Assembly (NCBI GenBank): GCA_900660155.1
Contig: CABFPE010000609.1
Span: forward strand, 274,877 to 338,876
Length of the DNA stretch: 64,000 nt
Direction of reading: 5' to 3'
From: Hofstenia miamia
Lineage: Eukaryota; Xenacoelomorpha; Acoela; Hofsteniidae
Shown: positions 34,464 through 45,167 of the stretch, piece by piece
Layout: every line of letters begins with the position of its first letter
How positions within the stretch are numbered: the first letter of the stretch is position 1
Notes under the pieces: model-generated
Databases searched by the model: none
Seen by the model: only the letters and a program-made list of their open reading frames with translations
Told to the model about the DNA's origin: nothing
Program-made: the position numbers and the translations under genes

Positions 34464-34956
34464 TGTTTTTATAAAGTGTACACCAATCTATGTATTGTTA
34501 GAAGCAATTAAAGGATAAATTGACTGAATCCACCTACAATTCTAATACTATTTGCTGGNTAAGAAATATTGTAATCATATCTCAGAGGGTTTTTGTATAG
34601 AATTTAGATATTAACCTATATTGACTAATTACATAGAGATTTACTCTAAGGTTGTTTACATCTATTGAATGTTTTTTACAAGAATATAAATAATACATTT
34701 TAAATTGTTAAACTCTGTACATGATTTTTGGCAAGTTCTGACATTATCAAGTTTTCCATTACAATTTTTCTATCATTATTTATAGATGGTTTTTTTCATA
34801 TAAATGTAGTTTTATTTATTTAGTGTGTTTATATTGCTATTTATTAATATAGCTTTTTAGNTGTTTTTATAAAGTGTACACCAATCTATGTATTGTTAGA
34901 AGCAATTAAAGGATAAATTGACTGAATCCACCTACAATTCTAATACTATTTGCTGG
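34464..34956. repeat. 95-bp block repeated around N-bounded sequence
   Basis: The segments 34464-34558 and 34862-34956 are the same 95 bases. Ns lie at 34559 and 34861, enclosing about 300 bases of AT-rich sequence. The enclosed piece may be an alternative allele or a gap filler. Confidence 0.8.
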
Positions 34957-35535
34957 AACCAACACCTTAACCTGGATCAATCTGATTGCAAAACGTCCAC
35001 AGTTATAATGTAGCACACACAGTAGAAATAATAATGATGGTAAGAGTGCAAATAATTGATCTAGAGAAACTAGCAAAACAAGATGTAAGGAAGCACATTA
35101 GCATCTTTTACAACTCATAACAAGAAAGAAAAATTAAGAGATGTCTTCACATAATTCCACCTTAACAACAGCATAATGGATGAAGAAGCCCACACAATTG
35201 AGTGTGATGCTCTAATGATACTGTGAAATGCACTATGATTATAAGAACCATTTTATGACACATTTTGTGATAAAATTTAATAACTTCAGTTAAACTACAT
35301 TATCCCACAGAGGTTATAGACAGCAAAATATATTAACTATTAGAGAAAACAGTCCACAGAAAGAGAAACTTTGATGAAAATTTTAAGAACTGAAAATTAA
35401 TCTGAAATATCTTGCTGAAATGGAAAACAGGCAGAAAATTTAAGAAAGGACGCTCCATTTCATCACAGTCTGAACTAGTCAGGATGTATTAGTTGCAGCT
35501 GTCTAGGTGTTCTGAGTCAAAAATTAACTAATTAA

Positions 35536-35744
35536 TCTCTGTCCCAGTTAATAAGTAAAGTTTTATATGAATAATTGGGGTTTTATTATAGCTTAAATAC
35601 CATGGTTTTGGCTCGAATTAGATAGTTTAGGATTTTGTGCATATTATAAAAAAATGAAAATCAAAACTTGAAATTATACTCGTGTTTATATCATACTACC
35701 TCATTTTCATAAAAAACCGGTTTACTTATTAACTAGGACAGAGT
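35536..35744. mobile_element. TTAA-flanked MITE (209 bp)
   Basis: The left end TCTCTGTCCCAGTTAATAAG and the right end, reverse-complemented, ACTCTGTCCTAGTTAATAAG form near-perfect terminal inverted repeats, both continuing TAAA. TTAA lies on each side (35532-35535 and 35745-35748). A TTAA duplication points to a piggyBac-type mechanism, although the ends do not start with CCC. Confidence 0.7.
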
Positions 35745-35748
35745 TTAA

Positions 35749-38700
35749 TTATGTTAGATTAGTGTCTTTTGATTTAATTTCAATATAGTTATTACATGCT
35801 CAAACAAATTGTGTATATAATTATGTATTTTGTAATTTGACTACTTTTAATTTCACTTCCTTTGAGAGTGGTTGTCTTTTTATTTTCAATTAATATTATC
35901 ATTTAGCTCTACATATATTTTTTATCAGTAGACTGCATAAATATTTTATTTCTTGTTTTATACATGAGAATTAGCAAATAGGGTTTGGGGATGCACCACA
36001 TAAGGTTGTTAAGAACTTTCACCAAAAGCAATCTGGAGGCTGAATCAAATTATCATAGTTATATGGATAGTCAAACAAATAAGACAGTTTTCCTTTCATT
36101 CCTAACATGTATTATAACTTGATAAGCTTCTAAGCTATTACATTTTGCCTGGTGCTGGAGTTTGTTATTATTACATTTTTACATGATATATTGAACAAAT
36201 CTATTTTTCAATTTTTGAGCTAGAAAATAATATGTATGAATAGATGCAATTTCCTCTCATTAAAGGTGGATCCAAATGATGAAGAAGTTGAAATTACTTT
36301 AAGTAGACCAGAGGCCATGGTGTTGTACTACTTAAATTGAGTATTAATAGTTACATTATATTCTGAGCACTGGCATTTATATATTCATGAAAATGTAGGG
36401 TTCAGTAAATTATGTATTAGAAACTTTCCAGGAAATATCATTGGGCTAATCAAATCTCCTCTTCTTTACTGAATCTACACTGTAAACTTGACATGAATTT
36501 AAAGAATCATTGTTTATTGCAAACTGTAATTCTTTAAATAATTACATGGCTACCTCTAAAGAAATGCCATGAAGTAATCACTGCAAAAAATCTAGTGGAG
36601 GGCAATTATTAAATTATCAAATAGCAAATATTTTGATACTTGACCTACACTCAGTGTGACTGCTGAAATTTACAAATTTACTTAGTATATTCATAGGAGT
36701 ACGAAAATGTTAATTTAAATGCTGTCAGATACATATGTGAAATACAAAGCAAAACAAAATAAAAGTTCATCAAAGAAATTTCTGAGGAAGGACTGCTTAG
36801 GAATGTTGTCTGCTTGAGCAATTTGCAATTTTATGTTCTGGTGATAGGACTGAGAGAGATTTCTCTTTAATGGTCATTGTAATTACAATAACAACCAGAT
36901 AAGGTAAACCATAACTTTCAGATATGATAGTACCCCTAAACTTGGTTTGTACGTGGCATAAATAAGCATCATGGCTTATTTTGAAAGATGAGATCTTGAA
37001 GATTCAAAAGAGAAAGGCACAATGTCTGAAAAGTTTATCCCTAAAGCATAATCAGAAGTGGAAATGTGTTAAGCTTCAGTAGATATAAAAAAATGATACG
37101 ACCAAGGCATGAAAAATGAAAGACGCATTGATGTCTACCTTTAGTCAAGGAGATATATATGGAAAGATAGATGCCGAAACTAAGAAAATTAGTGTTCATG
37201 GCAACTCTCCTAGCGGACAATTTCAAATTAGTAGCAGTGAGTTGGGTGCGCACTCTCTTTGAGATGATGCATTGAAGCTGCTTAGATAGATGAGTGTATT
37301 CAAGGAAGATGGCATGGGGAACATGATTGACGTAGATCAAATAGTTTCCAATCAATATTCTATTCACTTGGCTGAATGGTTAAAGCTTCCATTTAAATAA
37401 ATATAAGTCTTCTTGTAGAAGTTGCCTTATTGTGCTGCAATGAAGCATTCTTTTTATGAAAGAGTAGAACATTTTGCTTCAAGACACAAATTCATTGAGA
37501 TCTATCCATTTCTTCTTCAATGTATTGTAAAATTGACAAACCATAAAACCAAATGACACCAAAATTAATTAAATGTAGTTCATATTATTTAATAAAGTTT
37601 ATATAGATGTAAGAAATAGTTCTTCTATTTAAACATTCTTTATATTATAACTATTACCCATGACTATAGTCCTTGCTATTATCAACCAAACATACAGATT
37701 CTCTGTGCTAGCAAATGTTAAATCAATTTTCTCACCTCAAAAATCAAACGTACATTCAGAGCGAGATTTTTTATCCTGTGGAACGATTATCAATGATAGG
37801 CAATCACGCCTTTCAGCAGAAACACTTGAAGCCATTGAATTGCTACATTCTGCAATTTGTTATTCAAGTACATGCTAAATTTGTTTCTTTAATTTCAAAA
37901 ATTTTTTATTTTTTTATGGCAAACTGTATTTTATGCATTCTAAAATTTTCTTATATAATTTTGTAACAAAATTCCAACAATTCTGGTTGAAGTCGAGCCT
38001 GGTTGATGTTTTTTCAGGCGGGCCTGAAAGGTCAACCCCACTACAACAAAGGTTTAGATAACAAATGAAATCAATCATTTATCACTCATAATTAATTTTG
38101 TGCAACTACCATTAGTAACGATATTGAAACCAAGTGCTTACAATCCTTTTATGTACATGTACATTGTGACGAAGAAAGAAGTGCAAAAATATGCACTTGG
38201 TACTCTCGAAATATGCACTTATTAGTCCAAATTCACTTAATATAATGCCCTATTTGCGAAACATTTAATTTTTTATCATTCTTATTTCCAAATTTATCAT
38301 CCCAAAAGAAGGACAATAGGGGTTTTATATTGTTTTTATTATATACTATAACACTATTTAGGTTAGATCAAGGATTGCTAAAGAGAAGGATAGACAACCA
38401 GTAGAACAGTGCAAAATAATGTGGAGGCTGCAAAATATTTTGTAATAAATTGATGAATTTAACTACATAAATCTTGCTATGCAGTCATGAATAATTATTT
38501 ATTATTCTAGGATAGTAGTTTTCATAAATATGCATTGATATCTATATGTAAGTCTTAAAAATAATACAACTTTCTATTGCTATTATAGGAAAAAAGTTTT
38601 GTTTAATGTTCAACTTAGATTTGACACTAAGTAGAGAATTAGACAATAGTTCAATATCAACAAAATATGTATACTAGGGGTATGATTTCAGAGGTTTTTG

Positions 38701-39270
38701 TAAAAAAAATTAGTTTCCTGGGTCCTGGTTTGATGAACTTTCTTATAAAAAGACAAAAGATACCATTTTTATCCAAAAAGTCTTAAAAAACTTTGCGCAC
38801 CAACGCACTAATACCTTCAGCATGAAGTCCTTTGTTTGCTCAAAACCTCCCACCAATAAGCACAATTCACAATTACGTAATAATCAGTATTGCGCAACTG
38901 GGAAAGAGGCTGCTTCATTTAATCACCAGTTTGTCAACCCTGTTTGTCAGCAGCAACTTAACACTGTTACAGGACGGTGAGTTCCTTTCAGCGCAATGTA
39001 GAGCAGACTATATAAATTTATTCATTATTATCACACTTTTTTTCATTTTACATTAATTTTATTCCTGTGAATATGGAGTCTGGAAACTGTTTTCTATTTA
39101 AACTGCAATAAAATTTAATGATTAGTTGCTGCCTTTCTATGGGCTCCATGTAATCTATATTCTTATCTCGGTTTTACTTTTTTCTTCTACTTTCAGTTCC
39201 CATCCTGAATGTCGAGAAATTCCAAGAATACTGTTCACAGAAGCAGTGCAAAGTGGCAAAGAAATCTGAA
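35749..39270. other. AT-rich spacer with scattered relics
   Basis: No intact gene is seen. Near 36270 a short plus-strand stretch, VDPNDEEVEITLSRPEAMV, looks like a tail found in some transposon-derived proteins. Near 37140-37370 the sequence is less AT-rich but has no recognised product. Near 38000 a GC-richer patch (GGCGGGCCTGAAAGG) may be a transposon end. Confidence 0.35.
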
Positions 39271-39271
39271 A

Positions 39272-40861
39272 GATTAAGTAAAACGACGACCAGAAATACC
39301 AAGTTTAACAACAGAACTGAGTGAATTATTAGAAGCCCTCTGGAGGAAGTTAAACTTCCCTCTGTTATCTAAGCAGCATGTCATGAAAAAAGTGACTGAC
39401 CTGACTGAGTTATATGTCAAGTTTCGAAAGAAAAAATCAGTTTACTTGGAAAATCAGTTAAACTGCGTTTTTGACATCACCAAAAAGGACGGTAACTGGT
39501 TGTGTCAAGAAGATCGGAAATTATATGAAAAGCAAATTGAATCAGGTGGAAGAATTGGTTACACAACATCAAAGGCAGCACCCCTGTCAACCACTCATTC
39601 ATCAAAAAGGACCAAAATGTTAATTCCAACAAATACAAGTACCAGTTATGAGACAGAGAAGACTTCTGATGAAAGTGTGGATGAAAATGTTAACATCAGT
39701 GATACTGAAGCCTATCAGGCAGAGGAACATATTCAAACGAAAATAAAGTACTAACGCACACATTCTACTTCTCAAATGGTATCAAAAATAGACTATCAAC
39801 AAGACAAGTTTCACGTGTGTGAGAGCTTTTCAGACGAAGGAATTCAACTGCAAACACCATCTCAATCTGGAAATTGGAGATGACTCATTTGTGATGGCGA
39901 AGAAAAGGTTACAAAAATAAAAGAAATTCTGGAAAGTGAAAATAACTTTTGCCTGCATTTTGACGGAAAAAAATTCTAACAAGGAATATCAAGTGGTATG
40001 TTTAAATAGCTACAGCAGAGCAATTAATCTTGGTGTTCTGGTGCGTGATAGTGGTTCTTCAGAAAGTATATATAAGGAACTGGAAAATCTGCTGAATATT
40101 TTTGATGCCTGGAAAAGTATTAGAATGATAGTGTCTGACACAACGGCAGTAAACACGGGACGAAAAAATGGTGTTGTTGTTACAGAGAGAATTCCGATCA
40201 AAAGAATTGCCAACACCCCAATTTATAAGTTGTCAGCACCATGTTCTGGATTTAATTCTTCGTCATTTGCTTGATTTCTATGTACCAACAACAACTCAAG
40301 CCCCTAACATTAACTATAAATTTGTGGATGAAGTGGTTAAGAATTACGACGACCTCCACAAAATTTATGTATCCGAACAGGTTCAGTCTGACATGCAAAA
40401 CAATCCCGGATGGCGTGACGATTTTAAATTCCTATTTGAACTTTGCGAGGCCGACAAATCATACAAAAACTCTGGAAAGCATCCAGTTATTCGATGGAGA
40501 AAACTTCCATGCCTGCATAACGCCAGGTGGAATTCTCGTGCAACATATGCCTTGCTGACGTATTTTCTGTTACCAGAAACCTACAGGAATACTTTGGATT
40601 CCGTTTGTGACTATTTCTAACTTATGGACCACTGCTTGGTTGACAAGCCCAAAGTATTCTCAAGCAATATTTGAGGAACTACAGAATGCTCTTGCAACTT
40701 TTCAATGCCAAAAGGCAATAACATGCTTCAAGCCTCACTCGGTTGAAGATCCATCTGCTATCATTGCAGAGAGGGCAGTGAAGGTTATGGAAGAGCTGCA
40801 CAAGACATGCAAAAGTGACAAACACTTAAATATAAAATTTTTAGCGGGTAATAATCTATAA
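39272..40861 (+). pseudogene. DDE-type (hAT-like) transposase-derived pseudogene
   Basis: The plus-strand pieces run in order: RPEIPSLTTELSELLEALWR (about 39290) into an open frame to 39754; IVSDTTAVNTGRKNGVVV (about 40130); PQFISCQHHVLDLILRHLLD (about 40217); WRKLPCLHNARWNSRATYAL (about 40500); and IIAERAVKVMEELHKTCKSD (about 40760). The D-T-T-x-x-N-TGRKNGV segment followed by C-Q-H-H resembles the second catalytic Asp and C..H region of hAT-like RNase-H-fold transposases. Two or three frame changes and stops (39754, 40276, 40620) break it. Length would be roughly 500 residues. I recognise the family as recurrent in animal genomes but cannot name its superfamily with certainty. Confidence 0.6.
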
Positions 40862-40869
40862 TTTTTTCA

Positions 40870-41850
40870 TTCAAATACAAATTTTATATATTTTCGTGGA
40901 AATGTATTTTTAATTTTTTTAGGCCTACAGGTGCGCAAGGTTTTTGTAAGTAAATACAAAAAATAGTCATATTTCTTCACTTTAGGTAAAAGTTTATAAT
41001 TTCTAACCCCAGGAATAGGGGCATGCAAAAAAATCACAACCCTAATGTACACTGCACAAAATGAAAAACAGAAATATTATCGGAAAAACATTGCAAGTTT
41101 CCACTTTTTTAATCTGTATTCAATGACTTCCGAAAGTATCGAAATAAAAAAGTGTGCATAACATAAAAGAGTCAGCAATCTTCGACTATTTTCATATTAA
41201 ATTGATGACAACAATAGAAAGGGAGTATAATAAAATAGAACAAAGTCAACATCCTAATATTCATCACTGCACACATCCTTAAAAGTGATAAAATTACCAA
41301 GGTAAATTTTAATGACAAGTTATTCTTTTGTTACATCATCGTTATACAATATATTTAAAGAAAAATTCATTCTGCATCAGACCATTTAAGCAACAAAAAA
41401 GTCTTAAACGTGAAATTTCGGAAAGTACAAAGTGTAATCTGCTTAAAGATCGTGTAAAATTCAGTCTATCTCCATAACTTTTAAAAATGCTAGATGCCTT
41501 CAAATGGTCATGAAGATATCATTCTGATTTTGCAATCCAACACTCGCTGAACTTTGGAGCTGAGAGAGATGTCGATTTTGTGAAGTTGACTACTTTATGG
41601 TTTTTGGAAGATTGAAGAAAAGAGAGTAGGGATAATATCAACTTTTTTTCTGATCATCAATGAATTTTCTGACCAATGATAACTACAAGTGCTCATGTTG
41701 GATGTAACTTTTTAAAACTAAAAATATAATCCGTATATAGGAAATTTATTTTTAAGCAAAAAATTGATCTACAATATTGCCATATAAGTTGGTTAAGTAA
41801 CAAGTTAAACCAGCACTACACTCACTCCTACAGTTGAACAAACAAAGTTA
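40870..41850. other. Spacer between two transposon relics
   Basis: AT-rich. No gene or clear repeat was seen. Confidence 0.4.
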
Positions 41851-41852
41851 TA

Positions 41853-43250
41853 CAGTAAAATCTCTCTATAACGTACTTATCACTTTAACGTACTTTTTAT
41901 TTAGTCCCTTGAAAATGCTCCAAAAATTCCTACTTAAAATTTCGCTATAACGTACTTTTTCGCTATAACGTACCTTCAATTTGGTCCCCTCAATCACAAA
42001 TAATTCAAATTACCATTCCCTATAACCTACCTGCTACTTTAATAGATGAAAGTTTTTGATTGATAAATTAAAATAAAAGGTTCCTACTAAAACGCAGATA
42101 ATTATCAGCCACTCAAAACCTAGTGCAGATCACAGAGTAAGAAGGGTAGTGGAGCGCTTATTCACAGCAGCTGATATGTGAAACAAAGACGGTAGAAATA
42201 TAGCCTAATGCATGGCTCATAGCATATTGCCAAAAATAATCGATACTGATACCTCGATGTGTTGCTGCACCATAGCACGGCTGTTGTTTTCACGTTGCGT
42301 AGTCTGTACATCTCGTCGCATTTACATCTTAGTGCTACGTGTGTGGCCCGTCTTTGTATACATAAGTATAGCTGCTTGCAATCACTGTTGCAGTTGATCT
42401 ATCATGTCTCAAATGAAACACAAAGCAATTTCTTTCGACACTAAAAGGAGATACTATCCTTATTAGAATCGAAGAAATGTACCCAGGTTGAAATATGTCG
42501 AAAGTATGATGTGAACTAGTCATTAGTGAATACCATCTGGAAGGAGAAAGAAAAGTATGCCAACTCGATGCACGGTTCTTCAAAGAAATTGCGCAAAACA
42601 TCGATCGAAGACTTAGATACAGCCATGATGATCTAGTTTAATCAAGTCAGAGAAATGAACATCCCAGTATTAGGTCCACTCTGAAAAGCTGCCTCTCCTA
42701 GATATCGGCAAGTCGTTAAAGCCGAGAGCTTTAAAAAATGTGAAGACGCTACCTGTTGAATACACGAGCAACCGAAAAGTCTGGATGACAAGTAAGTTGA
42801 TAAGAAGTGCTTTTACATATTTCAATTCAATTTATCCTCATTATCTTTCCAACTCAATGCGAGAATCAAAAGATTGCTTTAAGTTTTTTCCACTATTTTT
42901 TTTCAAATAACATTCCCGCTTTTTGAAGATGGACTGAAAATCAAATCTGAAGTAGGATGATGGAAATGGGAAGACTTGCCTAAAGCATTTAACATATGCA
43001 CAGATTTCACAAACTGGTATCTGTTCTGAAAAAGACTCTGCAAATTCTGGGTTGACCAAAGGGATTTACGCTCTACAAAACTTCAATGGAGGATGTGCCA
43101 GAACTGAGTTCACGTACTTCTCCTGCAGCTGATGAAGTAGTCATTTGTTCTGTTAAAGAAGCATTGAGTGCGCACGAAGCATTGTCAGATTAATTTATAG
43201 ACCAACATACAGGTGTATTTTAGTGTGCAGGAAGATACTAATAAAGCACA
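41853..43250 (+). mobile_element. pogo/Tigger-type DNA transposon relic
   Basis: The left end CAGTAAAATCTCTCTATAAC follows a TA (41851-41852), and the subterminal sequence repeats TATAACGTAC several times (41868-41972), as in pogo/Tigger elements. The coding relic at 42404-43190 lies in the same direction. No matching right inverted repeat was found, so the right boundary is a guess. Confidence 0.65.
42404..43190 (+). pseudogene. Tigger/CENP-B-like transposase remnant
   Basis: It begins MSQMKHKAISFDTKRRYYP. Another frame follows with NTIWKEKEKYANSMHGSSKK and EDLDTAMMI*FNQVREMNIP. This is the tandem helix-turn-helix DNA-binding region of pogo-type transposases and CENP-B-like proteins. After about 42790 the middle of the transposase is not recognisable. 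A C-terminal-like piece, SMEDVPELSSRTSPAADEVV, lies near 43086. Frames change at least three times. Confidence 0.65.
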
Positions 43251-43862
43251 TTCGACGAAATATTTTTTGCTGAAAAATCTTTATCCCGACAGATGGCCCT
43301 CGAAAATGCTCAATTTAGCCTATCTTAATACATTAGGAAATATTATTTTGTGCAATTTCTTCTAAAGTATCCAAGATTTTCAAAAACAACAGTGAGAATA
43401 GGAATCTTAATGTCTTTAAAATTCCACAGAATCGCTAAAGTACTCATTTACTTTGCTAGTTTTTTGTACAATTCATGGCAGCTTTTTGTCAAAAATCAAC
43501 ATTTTTTGAGGTAAATTTGAATATTACTTGCTGTGAGGGAACATTTCAAAAATCAATCGATCTTAGTTTGATTGGCTGCCACATGAAAAATCAATTTCAC
43601 TTATTTTCTGTACAATTGACATTCAATTGAGAACGTCTGTTTCCAGAAACCCTGCATGGCTGGTAATTCAAATCTAATTTTGGACGCGAAGGATTTCTAT
43701 TTAAAGGGCTTGTAACTTTTTCAATCTATACTTTTAGATAATTAAATTTTGCTCCATATGCTAAGTGTGCAACAGAAGATATGTGCAGCAACCTATAAAA
43801 TTCACGACTTTTGTTGGATTCCATATTATGTCCTAGCTAATTTAAATTGCAATAATATAGAT

Positions 43863-44663
43863 CAGAGTTGGAAATGGGCCGATTTTTTTGTGCCCAAGCC
43901 CAGCCCGGCCCATTTCAAAATACCAATTATTCGTGTCAAGCCCGGCCAGGCTAAAATTTTTTTAAAAAAGTGATAGTGTCTTTTGCTTCATAGAGGCCCA
44001 TGAGCACTACACTATGAATTTGATTGGACACTTTTCATAATGTAGTGATCAATATGTGCATAGGTACATATCCGCTTTAGTCCGTCAACAATGCTAATTT
44101 AATTATGTTCAAATTCAAATTTAATTGTTAACAATAAACGTGTCATACAGGGCCGTAGCTCTGGAGCAGACGTTAGCCCTTTCTGTAAATGATTACATTT
44201 GTTTACCAAATAGCATTGAATGTGCATTTTTAAAAATTCACCAATGAAGACAAAAATTTCCTAAATTGTTTTAAATTTGTGCATAGGTTGAACTAATATT
44301 GCTCAGAGATATTTTTAATTATTTGTTGGTTTTTTCTTAAAATTGTTCAGCGCTTTCATCTCACAAATTCATAAAATCTCAAAAGTCTGCTTATATTTTA
44401 ATCCTTTGCTTAGACTTTTATGTTGCCATTTATAGTATTGTAATCTAAAATGAGATAATGGCGATTGTTGGCATAACTAACAACGATTTATCAATATGTT
44501 CAATCTCCACGTATTTTAGTTTTAACTGGGCATGGCAAAATTTAACTGCCAATTTTGCAAAGAAATAGATTATTGCAATTAGCCATTTGCTGTCAAAAAT
44601 CCGGCCCAAGCCCTGCTCGGCCCAGCCTGACCCAACTTTAGGCCCAACCCAATTCCAACTCTG
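43863..44663. mobile_element. hAT-type MITE (801 bp)
   Basis: Left end: CAGAGTTGGAAATGGGCC; the right end, reverse-complemented, is CAGAGTTGGAATTGGGTTGG. Flanks ATATAGAT (43855-43862) and ATATAGAC (44664-44671) form an 8-bp duplication with one mismatch. No transposase frame is seen. A second possible element start (CAGGGCCGTAGCTCTGG, near 44155) lies inside. It ends about 90 bases beyond the 3' end of the right SLC22 gene. Confidence 0.85.
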
Positions 44664-44757
44664 ATATAGACGTACAAGTTAACGCGATATTATTACAAAA
44701 TTACTTAAGCAGTTATATTTTAGAAATTACGTTAGATTTTGAAATACATAAATTGGA

Positions 44758-44946
44758 CTATTTAAATTCGGCATCACTTTCTCCACGCATAAGTTTATAT
44801 TGGTTGTCTTTGACTTCAAAAATTTCTCCCGTCTTCTCTGGCAAAGGTTTGTTGTGAGATTCAGGAGCATATATAATGATAAGAGGAATTGGAATGAGAT
44901 TGACAATTCCAAATATTAAAAATGGAATCGCAAAGTTGATTTCGTC
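44758..44946 (-). CDS. Right SLC22 gene, exon 10 (last)
   Basis: It has 62 codons and a TAG. It begins DEINFAIPFLIFGIVNLIPI (TM12), then IIIYAPESHNKPLPEKTGE and a charged cytoplasmic tail ending DAEFK. The acceptor is ATTTAG. Confidence 0.9.
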   Translation of the reverse strand, partial: DEINFAIPFLIFGIVNLIPIPLIIIYAPESHNKPLPEKTGEIFEVKDNQYKLMRGESDAEFK

Positions 44947-45129
44947 CTAAATGACATTTTATGAGTGTTCACCATCAAATACAATTTATTAATCGATATG
45001 ATTCTCTTACCCGAACTACATACTTAATTCATTATCAAAATCGCAATGACATCTTTGTCTTTGGTTGTGTACATCACATCACATCACATCACATCACATC
45101 ACATCATATCAGGGTTGCCGTAGATCTGG

Positions 45130-45167
<38 letters not shown>

